Source: Pseudomonadota bacterium | Lineage (GTDB): Bacteria; Pseudomonadota; Alphaproteobacteria; Caulobacterales; Caulobacteraceae | Length of the DNA stretch: 64,000 bases | Assembly: GCA_023412655.1 (NCBI GenBank) | Contig: JAEYNH010000122.1 | Location: 3,710 to 67,709 of the forward strand | Direction: 5' to 3' | In this document: positions 7,929 through 16,592 of the stretch, in pieces | Layout of the letters: each line of letters begins with the position of its first letter | How positions within the stretch are numbered: the stretch's first letter is position 1 | Position numbers and translations under genes: made by a program | The notes under the pieces: generated by a model | The model's database searches: none | What the model saw: only the letters and a program-made list of their open reading frames with translations | Told to the model about the DNA's origin: nothing

Positions 7929-8557
7929 GCTGGCCCATGACCAACGCCGAGCTGGAGACGCTCGGCCAGGAGCTGGTGGCCAACGGCGCCGGCCTGTTCG
8001 GCAGCTACGACGTGGCCTATGGGGAGCTGTCGCTGAGCGGTCCGGCCGGCCGGGTGGTCGAGGCGTTGACGCTGCTGCGTGACTCCTACGGCTTCCAGCA
8101 ACTCGTGGACCTCTGCGGCGTGGACTATCCGGAGCGCGAGCGGCGCTTCGACGTGGTCTACCACCTGCTGTCGTTCACCAAGAACCGCCGCATCCGCCTA
8201 CGCGTGCAGACCGACGAGGACACCGCCGTACCCTCGGTGACCTCCGTGTTCCCGAACGCCGACTGGTACGAGCGCGAAGCGTTCGACATGTACGGCGTCT
8301 TTTTCGACAACCACCCCGACCTGCGCCGCATCCTCACCGACTACGGCTTCCACGGCCATCCGCTGCGCAAGGACTTCCCGATGACCGGCTACGTCGAGGT
8401 CCGTTACGACGACGAGCTGAAGCGGGTGGTCTATGAGCCCGTGAAGTCGGTCGAGTGGCGCAACTGGGACTTCCTTTCGCCGTGGGAAGGGGCGGAGCGC
8501 GGCTTCGCGCCCATTCTGCCCGGCGACGAGAAGTCCGATGAGGCGACCAAGCCATGA
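7925..8557 (+). CDS. nuoC: NADH-quinone oxidoreductase subunit C (30 kDa)
   Basis: A 210-residue hydrophilic subunit of the connecting module of complex I. It has the 30-kDa subunit signature around WYEREAFDMYGVFFDNHPDLRR (about 115-136), followed by ILTDYGFHGHPLRKDFP. NuoC and NuoD are separate genes here, not fused as in E. coli. ATGA overlaps join it to nuoB upstream and nuoD downstream. ATG 7937 is a possible alternative start. Confidence 0.96.
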   Translation: MSWPMTNAELETLGQELVANGAGLFGSYDVAYGELSLSGPAGRVVEALTLLRDSYGFQQLVDLCGVDYPERERRFDVVYHLLSFTKNRRIRLRVQTDEDTAVPSVTSVFPNADWYEREAFDMYGVFFDNHPDLRRILTDYGFHGHPLRKDFPMTGYVEVRYDDELKRVVYEPVKSVEWRNWDFLSPWEGAERGFAPILPGDEKSDEATKP

Positions 8558-9789
8558 CCGGTCAAACCACGCCCGCGGCTCCCAACGACGCCAACGTCCA
8601 GGGTCTGCCCGAGACCAAGGTCCGCAAGTTCAACATCAACTTCGGCCCGCAGCACCCGGCGGCCCACGGCGTACTGCGCCTTGTGCTGGAGCTGGACGGC
8701 GAGGTGGTGGAGCGGGTCGACCCGCACATCGGCCTGCTGCACCGCGGCACCGAAAAGCTGATGGAGGCGCGGCCCTACGCCCAGACGATCCCCTACATGG
8801 ACCGCCTGGACTATGTGGCCCCGATGAACCAGGAGCATGCCTACTGCCTCGCCATCGAGAAGCTGCTCGACGTCACGCCCCCCGTTCGCGCCCTGCTGAT
8901 CCGCACGCTGTATGACGAGATCGGCCGCATCAAGAACCACCTGCTGAACGTCACGACCCAGGCGATGGACGTCGGCGCGCTCACGCCCCCGCTGTGGGGC
9001 TTCGAAGAGCGCGAGAAGCTGATGGTGTTCTACGAGCGCGCCTCGGGCGCCCGTCTGCACGCCAACTACTACCGCGTCGGCGGCGTCCGTCAGGATCTGC
9101 CCGAAGAACTGGTGCGGGACATCTCGGACTGGTGCGACGCCTTCCCGAAGGTCCTCGACGACATCGAGGGGCTGATCACCGACAACCGCATCTTCAAGCA
9201 GCGCAACGTCGACATCGGCGTGGTGACCAAGGAAGAGGCCATCGCCTGGGGATTCTCGGGCGTGATGGTGCGGGGCTCGGGCATTCCCTGGGATCTGCGC
9301 CGTAACCAGCCCTACGCGCTATACTCCGAGATGGAGTTCGACATTCCGCTGGGCGTGAACGGCGACTGCTACGACCGCTACCTGTGCCGCATGCAGGAGA
9401 TGCGGGAGTCGACCAAGATCATGAAGCAGTGCTGCGACCGCCTGCTGAAGACGCCGGGACCGGTGCTGGTCGACGACCACAAGATCTCGCCCCCGCGGCG
9501 CGGGGAGATGAAGCGCTCGATGGAAGCGCTCATCCACCACTTCAAGCTTTACACCGAAGGCTATCGCACGCCGCCGGGCGACGTGTACGCCTGCGTCGAG
9601 GCGCCCAAGGGCGAGTTCGGGATCTATCTGGTCAGCAACGGCGCCAACAAGCCGTACCGCGCCAAGATCCGCGCGCCGGGCTACCCGCACCTGCAGGCGA
9701 TGGACTGGATGAACCGCGGCCATATGCTCGCGGATGTCTCGGCCATCCTGGGTTCGCTCGACATCGTGTTCGGGGAGATCGACCGTTGA
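8554..9789 (+). CDS. nuoD: NADH-quinone oxidoreductase subunit D (49 kDa)
   Basis: A 411-residue hydrophilic subunit that forms the quinone-binding cavity with NuoB. The family motif NFGPQHPAAHGVLRLVLELD begins near residue 29, with the quinone-site His in PQHPAAHG. A second conserved stretch is LVDDHKISPPRRGEMKRSME. The N terminus has a short Ala/Pro/Asn-rich extension. Start and stop overlap the neighbours (ATGA with nuoC, TTGA with nuoE). Confidence 0.96.
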   Translation: MTGQTTPAAPNDANVQGLPETKVRKFNINFGPQHPAAHGVLRLVLELDGEVVERVDPHIGLLHRGTEKLMEARPYAQTIPYMDRLDYVAPMNQEHAYCLAIEKLLDVTPPVRALLIRTLYDEIGRIKNHLLNVTTQAMDVGALTPPLWGFEEREKLMVFYERASGARLHANYYRVGGVRQDLPEELVRDISDWCDAFPKVLDDIEGLITDNRIFKQRNVDIGVVTKEEAIAWGFSGVMVRGSGIPWDLRRNQPYALYSEMEFDIPLGVNGDCYDRYLCRMQEMRESTKIMKQCCDRLLKTPGPVLVDDHKISPPRRGEMKRSMEALIHHFKLYTEGYRTPPGDVYACVEAPKGEFGIYLVSNGANKPYRAKIRAPGYPHLQAMDWMNRGHMLADVSAILGSLDIVFGEIDR

Positions 9790-10448
9790 GCGTCCGTAGG
9801 CTTTCACCCGTCCAGCCGGAAAGCTTCGCCTTCAGCCCCGAGACGCTGAAGAAGGCCCAGGCCTGGATGGCCAACTTCCCGGCGGGCAAGCAGCAGTCGG
9901 CCGTCGTGCCGGTCCTGTGGCTGGTCCAGAAGCAGGAAGGCTGGATTTCCGAGCCGGCGATCCGCGCCGTGGCCGAGCTGCTCGGCATGCCGGTCATCCG
10001 CGTGCTGGAGGTCGCCACCTTCTACACCATGTTCATGCTGGAGCCCGTGGGCACCCATGCGCTGGTGCAGGTCTGCGGTACGACGCCGTGCCAGAGCCGC
10101 GGCGCCGAGGCGCTGATGGCGGTCTGCAAGCGCCGTATCGGCGAGCAGAACCATCGCTCGGCCGACGGCAAGTTCTACTGGCAGGAAGTCGAGTGCCTGG
10201 GGGCCTGCGCCAACGCGCCCATGGCCGCCATCAACGACTACTACTACGAGGACCTGACGCCCGAGAGCTTCGATAAGCTCCTGGACGAATTCGCGGAGGG
10301 CAGGACGCCGCCGCCGGGCTCGGCCATCGGCCGCCAGGGTTCGGCGCCCGAGGGTGGGCCCAAGACGCTGCTCGACGCCGGCCTCTACGACGGCTCGCGG
10401 GCGAAGAAGATCAAGATCCCGAACCTGCCGGCGAAGGAGAAGGCGTGA
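9786..10448 (+). CDS. nuoE: NADH-quinone oxidoreductase subunit E (24 kDa)
   Basis: A 220-residue thioredoxin-like subunit of the NADH-dehydrogenase module, binding the [2Fe-2S] cluster N1a. Two ligands lie in VCGTTPCQSRG and two in ECLGACANAP. The start is TTG 9786, which overlaps the nuoD stop (TTGA) and gives MSVRRLSPVQPESFAFS. No ATG fits. A long C-terminal tail beyond the cluster domain, ending KIKIPNLPAKEKA, matches alphaproteobacterial and mitochondrial versions. Confidence 0.94.
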   Translation: MSVRRLSPVQPESFAFSPETLKKAQAWMANFPAGKQQSAVVPVLWLVQKQEGWISEPAIRAVAELLGMPVIRVLEVATFYTMFMLEPVGTHALVQVCGTTPCQSRGAEALMAVCKRRIGEQNHRSADGKFYWQEVECLGACANAPMAAINDYYYEDLTPESFDKLLDEFAEGRTPPPGSAIGRQGSAPEGGPKTLLDAGLYDGSRAKKIKIPNLPAKEKA

Positions 10449-11761
10449 TGGCAGGTATCCTTGCCGACAAGGACCGCATCTTCACCAACCTCTACGGCCT
10501 GCACGACTGGGGCCTGGAAGGTGCGAAGAAGCGCGGCTGCTGGAACGGGACGGCGGACATCATCGCCCAGACGCCCGAGTGGATCTGCGACCAGATCAAG
10601 GCGTCGGGCCTGCGCGGCCGGGGCGGGGCAGGGTTCCCCACCGGGCTGAAGTGGACCTTCATGCCCAAGCAGGAGAGCGAGCGGCCGCACTATCTGGTGG
10701 TCAACGCCGACGAGTCCGAGCCGGGCGCCTGCAAGGACCGCGACATCCTGCGCAACGATCCGCACCTGCTGATCGAAGGTTGCCTGATCGCCTGCCGGGC
10801 GATCCGGGCGCACACCGCCTACATCTATATCCGCGGCGAGTACGTGCATGAGCGCGAGCGCCTGCAGGCGGCCATCCAGCAGGCCTATGACGCCAAGCTG
10901 ATCGGCCCCGGCAACATCCACGGCTGGGACTGCGACGTGCGCGTCCAGCACGGGGGCGGGGCCTATATCTGCGGCGACGAGACCGCGCTGATGGAGAGCC
11001 TGGAAGGCAAGAAGGGCCAGCCGCGCCTCAAGCCGCCGTTCCCGGCGGGGGCCGGCATCTGGGGCTGCCCGACCACCATCAACAACGTCGAGTCCATCTC
11101 TGTCGTCGGCACCATCCTGCGCCGGGGCGCCGACTGGTTCGCCGGCTTCGGCACCGAGAAATCGACGGGCACCAAGCTGTTCGCCGCCTCAGGCCATGTG
11201 AACACGCCGTGCGTCGTCGAGGATGCGGTGGGCATTCCGGTCAAGCAGCTCATCGAGGAGCACTTCGGCGGCGTCCGCGGCGGCTGGGGCAACCTCAAGG
11301 CCGTGATCCCCGGCGGCATCTCCGTGCGTATGATCCCGGCCCATGAGGCCGAGGAAGCGGTGATGACCTATGAGGACCTGCAGGCCCGCGGGTCGGGCCT
11401 CGGCACCGGCACCATGATCGTCTTCGACAAGGACGCCGACCTGGTGAAGGCCATCGCCCGGGCCAGCTACTTCTACAAGCACGAGAGCTGCGGCCAGTGC
11501 ACGCCGTGCCGTGAAGGCACCGGCTGGATGTGGCGGGTCATGGAGCGGATGGTCACCGGCGAGGCCGAGATGTCCGAGATCGATCTGCTGCTGGACGTCG
11601 CCAGCCAGGTCGAGGGGCACACGATCTGCGGCCTGGGCGATGCGGCCGCATGGCCCATCCAGGGCCTCTTCCGCCATTTCCGCCACGAGGTGGAGGAGCG
11701 GATCAACAACTACCGCGCGCGCAAGGGCTCCTATGCCGGCGCGTCCATCGCGGCGGAGTAG
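10448..11761 (+). CDS. nuoF: NADH-quinone oxidoreductase subunit F (51 kDa, NADH- and FMN-binding)
   Basis: A 437-residue subunit where NADH is oxidised. The glycine-rich nucleotide/FMN motif GRGGAGFPTGLKW is near residue 58. GGGAYICGDETALMESLEG is near residue 170. The [4Fe-4S] N3 ligands are C-x2-C-x2-C in ESCGQCTPCREG plus the later Cys of HTICGLGD. ATG 10448 shares a base with the nuoE stop. NuoE, F and G together form the NADH-oxidising module. Confidence 0.96.
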   Translation: MAGILADKDRIFTNLYGLHDWGLEGAKKRGCWNGTADIIAQTPEWICDQIKASGLRGRGGAGFPTGLKWTFMPKQESERPHYLVVNADESEPGACKDRDILRNDPHLLIEGCLIACRAIRAHTAYIYIRGEYVHERERLQAAIQQAYDAKLIGPGNIHGWDCDVRVQHGGGAYICGDETALMESLEGKKGQPRLKPPFPAGAGIWGCPTTINNVESISVVGTILRRGADWFAGFGTEKSTGTKLFAASGHVNTPCVVEDAVGIPVKQLIEEHFGGVRGGWGNLKAVIPGGISVRMIPAHEAEEAVMTYEDLQARGSGLGTGTMIVFDKDADLVKAIARASYFYKHESCGQCTPCREGTGWMWRVMERMVTGEAEMSEIDLLLDVASQVEGHTICGLGDAAAWPIQGLFRHFRHEVEERINNYRARKGSYAGASIAAE

Positions 11762-11767
11762 TCGGGT

Positions 11768-13807
11768 ATGCCTATCGCCAAGGTCGACGGGATCGAGGTC
11801 GAGTTCGAGCCGGGGATGAACGTCCTCCAGGTCTGTGAACTGGCCGGCAAGGAGATCCCGCGTTTCTGCTACCACGAGCGGCTGTCGATCGCCGGCAACT
11901 GCCGGATGTGCCTTGTGGAGGTGAAGCCCGGCCCGCCGAAGCCGCAGGCCTCGTGCGCCCTGCCGGCCGCCGAGGGGCAGGAGATCTTCACGGACACGCC
12001 GATGGTGAAGAAGGCCCGTCACGGGGTGATGGAGTTCCTGCTCATCAACCACCCGCTGGACTGCCCGATCTGCGACCAGGGCGGCGAGTGCGACCTGCAG
12101 GACCAGGCCATGGGCTATGGCCGGGACGATTCCCGCTATCAGGAGAACAAGCGGGCCGTCGAAGAGAAGTACATGGGTCCGCTGATCAAGACGGTCATGA
12201 CCCGGTGCATCCAATGCACCCGCTGCGTCCGCTTCATCACCGAAGTGGCCGGCGTGCCCGACATCGGTCTCATCTCTCGTGGCGAAGACGTTGAAATCAC
12301 GACCTATCTCGACAAGGCCGTGAGCTCGGAACTCAGCGCCAACGTCATCGACCTGTGCCCGGTGGGCGCTCTGACCCACAAGCCGTGGGCGTTCAACTAC
12401 CGTCCGTGGGAGCTGAAGAAGACCGAAAGCGTCGACGTCATGGACGCCCTCGGTTCGGCGATCCGCGTCGACAGCCGCGGCCCGGCCGTGCTGCGCGTCC
12501 TGCCGCGGATCAACGACGCGGTGAACGAGGAGTGGATCTCCGACAAGACGCGCTACGCCATCGATGGCCTGTCGCGCCAGCGCCTCGACCGCCCGTACAT
12601 CCGCGAGAACGGCAAGCTGCGCGTGGCCGCGTGGGCCGAAGCCCTCGACCTGGTGGCGACCAAGCTGCAGGTCACGCCCGCCGACCGGATCGGCGTGATC
12701 GCCGGCGACCTGCAGGACGTGGAGTCCATGAAGGCGGCCAAGGACCTGTTCGGCGGCCTGGGCGTCGCCAGCCTGGACTGCCGTCAGGACGGCATGGCGC
12801 TGGGCGATGGCCCGCGCGAGAGTTGGCTGTTCAACTCGACCCTGATGGGGATCGAGGAGGCGGACGTGGTGCTGATCGTCGGCGCCAATCCGCGGATCGA
12901 GGCTCCGGTGCTCAACGCCCGGCTGCGCAAGCGCTGGCTGGCGGGTGCGCTTCGCGTGGGCGTCGTCGGCGAGTCCGCGGACCTGACTTACAACTACGAC
13001 CACCTCGGCGCCGGTCCCGCCAGCCTGACGGGGCTGGCGCGTTCGAAGAGCGACTTCGTCAAAGCCCTGAAGGACGCCAAGGCCCCGGCCATTATCATCG
13101 GCGCCGGCGCGCTCTCGCGCCCCGACAGCGCTGCGGTGCTGCAGGCGGCCGCGTCGGTGGCCAAGGCGTTCGGCATGACCTGGAACGTCCTGCACACGGC
13201 GGCCAGCCGCGTGGGCGGCCTCGATCTCGGCTTCGTGCCGGCGGCCGGCGGCCGGACCGCGCGCGAGCTGGTGCAGCCCGGCGGCGCGGACGTGCTGTTC
13301 CTGATGGGCGCCGACGAGATCGACCTGTCGAAGTCGGACGCCTTCGTCGTCTACATGGGCACTCACGGGGACGCCGGCGCGCACCGCGCGGACGTCATCC
13401 TGCCGGCCGCGGCCTATACCGAGAAGAACGGCATCTATGTGAACACCGAGGGCCGGGCTCAGCTCGGCTTCCGGGCCGTCTTCCCGAAGGGCGAGGCGAG
13501 GGAGGACTGGGCGATCCTGCGGGCGCTGTCCGAACGTCTGGGCGCGCGCCTGCCGTACGACAGCCTCGACCAGCTGCGGGCCAAGCTGTTCGCCGACCAT
13601 CCGAGCTTCGGGCGCATCGACTATGTGCCGGAGACGCCGGCGGCGCTGGACCTGGGCGTCCTGGGCGCCAAGGGCGATGTCTCGGACGAGCCCTTCTGGA
13701 GCGGCGTGAAGAACTTCTACCTCACCAACCCCATCGCCCGCGCCAGCGTGACGATGGCCGAATGCGCCGCGCTCGCGGCCGGCGCCACGAAGATCGCGGC
13801 GGAGTAG
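11768..13807 (+). CDS. nuoG: NADH-quinone oxidoreductase subunit G (75 kDa)
   Basis: A 679-residue iron-sulfur subunit. An N-terminal [2Fe-2S] ferredoxin domain shows FCYHERLSIAGNCRMC. It is followed by a His/Cys N5-type site, CPICDQGGECDLQDQ (about 99-113), and a four-Cys cluster, RCIQCTRCVRF with a later CPVGAL. The remaining 450 residues are a molybdopterin-oxidoreductase-like fold without an obvious cofactor-binding Cys, as expected for NuoG. It starts six bases after nuoF. Length fits the alphaproteobacterial/mitochondrial form of about 690 residues; the E. coli form is longer, about 910. Confidence 0.95.
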   Translation: MPIAKVDGIEVEFEPGMNVLQVCELAGKEIPRFCYHERLSIAGNCRMCLVEVKPGPPKPQASCALPAAEGQEIFTDTPMVKKARHGVMEFLLINHPLDCPICDQGGECDLQDQAMGYGRDDSRYQENKRAVEEKYMGPLIKTVMTRCIQCTRCVRFITEVAGVPDIGLISRGEDVEITTYLDKAVSSELSANVIDLCPVGALTHKPWAFNYRPWELKKTESVDVMDALGSAIRVDSRGPAVLRVLPRINDAVNEEWISDKTRYAIDGLSRQRLDRPYIRENGKLRVAAWAEALDLVATKLQVTPADRIGVIAGDLQDVESMKAAKDLFGGLGVASLDCRQDGMALGDGPRESWLFNSTLMGIEEADVVLIVGANPRIEAPVLNARLRKRWLAGALRVGVVGESADLTYNYDHLGAGPASLTGLARSKSDFVKALKDAKAPAIIIGAGALSRPDSAAVLQAAASVAKAFGMTWNVLHTAASRVGGLDLGFVPAAGGRTARELVQPGGADVLFLMGADEIDLSKSDAFVVYMGTHGDAGAHRADVILPAAAYTEKNGIYVNTEGRAQLGFRAVFPKGEAREDWAILRALSERLGARLPYDSLDQLRAKLFADHPSFGRIDYVPETPAALDLGVLGAKGDVSDEPFWSGVKNFYLTNPIARASVTMAECAALAAGATKIAAE

Positions 13808-13810
13808 GCG

Positions 13811-14899
13811 ATGCAGACTTCCTTCTGGGAAACCCCGGGCGGCTGGACCCTGCTCACCATCGGCCAGATCCTGGCGGTGATGATCTGGATCCTGCTGTCG
13901 CTGGCCTTCCTGCTGCTGGCCGACCGCAAGATCTGGGCCGGCGTGCAGATGCGCAAGGGACCCAATGTGGTGGGCCCGTTCGGCCTGCTGCAGTCTTTCG
14001 CCGACTTCCTGAAGTTCGTGCTCAAGGAGATCGTCATTCCGTCCGGGGCGGACAAGGCGGTCTTCCTGCTGGCGCCCCTGATCAGCTTCACCCTGGCGTT
14101 CGCGGCCTGGGCCGTGATGCCGCTGGCCCCAGGCTGGGTGGTGTCCGACATCAATGTCGGCATCCTCTACCTGTTCGCGATCAGCTCGCTGGGCGTCTAC
14201 GGGATCATCATGGGAGGCTGGGCCTCCAACTCGAAGTACCCCTTCCTCGGCTCGCTGCGCAGCGCCGCCCAGATGGTCTCGTATGAAGTCTCCTTGGGCT
14301 TCATCATCGTGGCCGTCATCGTCCTGGCCGGCACCATGAACCTGCAGGGTATCGTGAGCAGCCAGGCTGGCGGGTTCTGGAACTGGTACGTGTTCGGCGG
14401 TCCGGGGGGCATCGAGAAGCTGCCGCTGCTGCTCGCCATGATCCCGCTGGCGGTGATCTTCTTCATCTCGGGTCTCGCCGAGACCAACCGCCCGCCGTTC
14501 GACCTTCCGGAGGCCGAGTCCGAACTCGTCGCCGGCTACCAGGTGGAATACTCGTCCACGCCGTACCTGCTGTTCATGATCGGCGAGTACGCGAACATCG
14601 TGCTGATCTGCGCGATGACCACGATCCTGTTCTTCGGGGGCTGGACCGCGCCGTTCCCGACGCCGTTCACGGACGCCTGGCATCCGACGGCGGCGAGCTT
14701 CTTCTATTTCATGTGGTTCTTCCTGAAGGTCATCTTCTTCTTCTTCCTCGTCTCCATGGCGAAGGCGATCGTGCCCCGCTATCGGTACGACCAGCTGATG
14801 CGGCTGGGGTGGAAGGTGTTCCTGCCGTTCTCGCTGCTGGCCATCTTCTTCATCTCGGGCTGGGCGCTGTTCGTGCTGCGGCCGGCGGCGGGCGCGTGA
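13811..14899 (+). CDS. nuoH: NADH-quinone oxidoreductase subunit H
   Basis: A 362-residue membrane subunit linking the peripheral arm to the proton pumps, with eight to nine hydrophobic helices. The family landmarks RKGPNVVGPFGLLQSFAD (about 51-68) and ETNRPPFDLPEAESELVAGY (about 225-244) are intact. The second forms the acidic quinone-proximal loop. The stop TGA overlaps the GTG start of the small lipoprotein gene that follows. Confidence 0.97.
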   Translation: MQTSFWETPGGWTLLTIGQILAVMIWILLSLAFLLLADRKIWAGVQMRKGPNVVGPFGLLQSFADFLKFVLKEIVIPSGADKAVFLLAPLISFTLAFAAWAVMPLAPGWVVSDINVGILYLFAISSLGVYGIIMGGWASNSKYPFLGSLRSAAQMVSYEVSLGFIIVAVIVLAGTMNLQGIVSSQAGGFWNWYVFGGPGGIEKLPLLLAMIPLAVIFFISGLAETNRPPFDLPEAESELVAGYQVEYSSTPYLLFMIGEYANIVLICAMTTILFFGGWTAPFPTPFTDAWHPTAASFFYFMWFFLKVIFFFFLVSMAKAIVPRYRYDQLMRLGWKVFLPFSLLAIFFISGWALFVLRPAAGA

Positions 14900-15096
14900 G
14901 GACGGTGGCGGTCATGCTCAGCCTCGTGGCGCTCGGCGCCTGCGCGAGCGCGCCCGCCTACCGCGATGAAGGCCTCGCCACCTATGACGCCCTCCGTGAG
15001 GCGCAGCAGGCCTGCGCCGCGAGGGGGCTGACCTTAAAGCTTCGGGACCAGGGGGACTCCAGGCGTCTGGACCACTGGACCTGCCAGAAGGACTGA
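14896..15096 (+). CDS. Small predicted lipoprotein embedded in the nuo operon
   Basis: A 66-residue product. GTG 14896 overlaps the nuoH stop (GTGA). It gives a clean lipoprotein signal, MRTVAVMLSLVALGAC, with the lipobox LGAC and Cys at residue 16. The mature part is only about 50 residues, charged, with two further Cys (in QACAAR and WTCQKD) that could form a disulfide. It is placed between nuoH and nuoI, with nuoI starting 8 bases after its stop, so it should be co-transcribed and translationally coupled. I do not recognise a family. It could be an accessory of complex I assembly or a passenger gene. The lipobox, the overlap and the tight spacing argue that it is real. Confidence 0.72.
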   Translation: MRTVAVMLSLVALGACASAPAYRDEGLATYDALREAQQACAARGLTLKLRDQGDSRRLDHWTCQKD

Positions 15097-15103
15097 GACT
15101 GAG

Positions 15104-15595
15104 ATGTTGAACCGGATCGGTCAGGCGGTGAAGGGAGCGGCCCTGCTGGACTTCGCCGGCGCCTTCGGCCTCGCCATGAAGCATATGGTGCGGCCGAAGA
15201 AGACCGTGCAGTACCCGCACGAGCGCAACCCGCAGAGCCCGCGCTTCCGCGGCGAGCACGCCCTGCGCCGCTATCCCAATGGGGAAGAGCGCTGCATCGC
15301 CTGCAAGCTGTGCGAGGCCGTGTGCCCCGCCCAGGCGATCACCATCGAGGCGGAACCCCGCGCCGACGGCAGCCGCCGGACGACCCGCTACGACATCGAC
15401 ATGGTCAAGTGCATCTACTGCGGCCTGTGCCAGGAGGCCTGCCCGGTGGACGCCATCGTGGAAGGCCCGAACCTGGAGTTCGCTGTCGAAACCCGCGAGG
15501 AGCTCTACTACGACAAGGAGCGCCTGCTGGATAACGGCGACCGCTGGGAGCGGGAGATCGCGAAGAATCTGGAACTGGACGCGCCGTACCGCTAA
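15104..15595 (+). CDS. nuoI: NADH-quinone oxidoreductase subunit I (23 kDa ferredoxin-like)
   Basis: A 163-residue peripheral subunit with two [4Fe-4S] clusters (N6a and N6b) that pass electrons toward NuoB. Both eight-Cys ferredoxin motifs are complete: CIACKLCEAVCP near residues 65-76 and CIYCGLCQEACPVDAI near 104-119. An amphipathic N-terminal helix anchors it to the membrane arm. A 63-base gap with a UUCG hairpin follows before nuoJ. Confidence 0.97.
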   Translation: MLNRIGQAVKGAALLDFAGAFGLAMKHMVRPKKTVQYPHERNPQSPRFRGEHALRRYPNGEERCIACKLCEAVCPAQAITIEAEPRADGSRRTTRYDIDMVKCIYCGLCQEACPVDAIVEGPNLEFAVETREELYYDKERLLDNGDRWEREIAKNLELDAPYR

Positions 15596-15615
15596 ACCCG
15601 CGGCGCGATTCCGCC

Positions 15616-15631
15616 GCCCGTTTCGACGGGC
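15616..15631 (+). other. UUCG-tetraloop hairpin between nuoI and nuoJ
   Basis: A perfect 6-bp stem, GCCCGT (15616-15621) with ACGGGC (15626-15631), is capped by TTCG. It occupies the only sizeable gap inside the nuo operon and has no T-run, so it is more likely an mRNA stability or processing element than a terminator. Confidence 0.6.
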
Positions 15632-15658
15632 ACATCCGAGGGACGAAAAGAGAGCCGA

Positions 15659-16276
15659 ATGGCCCTGCAGGCGATCGCATTTTACCTGATGGCGGCAGTC
15701 ACCGTCGCAGCCGGTTTCGGCGTGGTTTCCGCGCGCAACCCGGTGCACTCGGTGCTGTGGCTGATCCTGGCCTTCTTCTCGGCCGCGGGTCTCTTCGTCC
15801 TGATGGGCGCGGAGTTCCTCGCGATGCTGCTGGTCGTCGTCTACGTGGGCGCGGTCGCGGTGCTGTTCCTGTTCGTGGTCATGATGCTGGACGTGGACTT
15901 CGCGGCCCTGCGACAGGGGTTCGCTCGCTATATGCCGCTCGGACTGCTGATCGCCGGCGTGCTGACGGTGGAGATGATCGTCGTCTCCTCCTCGGTGGCC
16001 AACCGCGGCGCGGCCGCTGACAGCGCGGGGCCCATGGCCGCGGCCGGCGATGTGACGAACGCCGAGGCCATCGGGCGGGTGCTCTACACGGACTACGTCT
16101 ACTTCTTCCAGGCGGCGGGTCTGGTGCTGCTGGTGGCGATGATCGGGGCGATCGTACTCACCTTGCGCCACAAGCCCGGCGTCAAGCGCCAGCTCGTCGC
16201 CGACCAGGTTCTGCGCTCGCCGAAGACCGGCATGCGCGTCATCGACATCAAGCCGGGCGAGGGGATCGGCGAATGA
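15659..16276 (+). CDS. nuoJ: NADH-quinone oxidoreductase subunit J
   Basis: A 205-residue membrane subunit with five hydrophobic helices. The conserved helix-3 region VVYVGAVAVLFLFVVMMLDVD (about 59-79) is the pi-bulge element that rearranges during turnover. ATG 15659 follows an AAAAGAGAG purine stretch. Its stop overlaps the nuoK ATG (ATGA). Confidence 0.96.
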   Translation: MALQAIAFYLMAAVTVAAGFGVVSARNPVHSVLWLILAFFSAAGLFVLMGAEFLAMLLVVVYVGAVAVLFLFVVMMLDVDFAALRQGFARYMPLGLLIAGVLTVEMIVVSSSVANRGAAADSAGPMAAAGDVTNAEAIGRVLYTDYVYFFQAAGLVLLVAMIGAIVLTLRHKPGVKRQLVADQVLRSPKTGMRVIDIKPGEGIGE

Positions 16277-16581
16277 CCATCGGCCTTGCGCACTATCTCG
16301 CCGTCGCGGCGATCCTGTTCACCATCGGTGTCTTCGGCATCTTCGTGAACCGGAAGAACATCATCGTCATCCTGATGTCGATCGAGCTCATCCTGCTCGC
16401 TGTGAACATCAACCTGGTGGCGTTCTCTGTCTATCTGGGCGACGTGGTGGGGCAGATCTTCGCCATGTTCGTGCTCACGGTCGCGGCCGCCGAGGCCGCC
16501 GTGGGCCTGGCCATTCTTGTCACCTTCTTCCGTAACCGCGGCGACATCTCCGTCGACGACGCCTCGATGATGAAGGGCTGA
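16273..16581 (+). CDS. nuoK: NADH-quinone oxidoreductase subunit K
   Basis: A 102-residue three-helix antiporter-like subunit. The conserved membrane glutamates of the proton path are visible in MSIELILLAVNIN (about 37) and in TVAAAEAAVGLAI (about 72). Length matches the family (about 100). It overlaps nuoJ by ATGA, and nuoL begins 11 bases later. Confidence 0.97.
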   Translation: MTIGLAHYLAVAAILFTIGVFGIFVNRKNIIVILMSIELILLAVNINLVAFSVYLGDVVGQIFAMFVLTVAAAEAAVGLAILVTFFRNRGDISVDDASMMKG

Positions 16582-16592
16582 GCGCGAGCGCT

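Noticed and set aside
11189..14683. Minus-strand open frame of 1164 codons opposite nuoF-H
   Set aside because: Complementary to three certain complex I genes; composition is a high-GC shadow.
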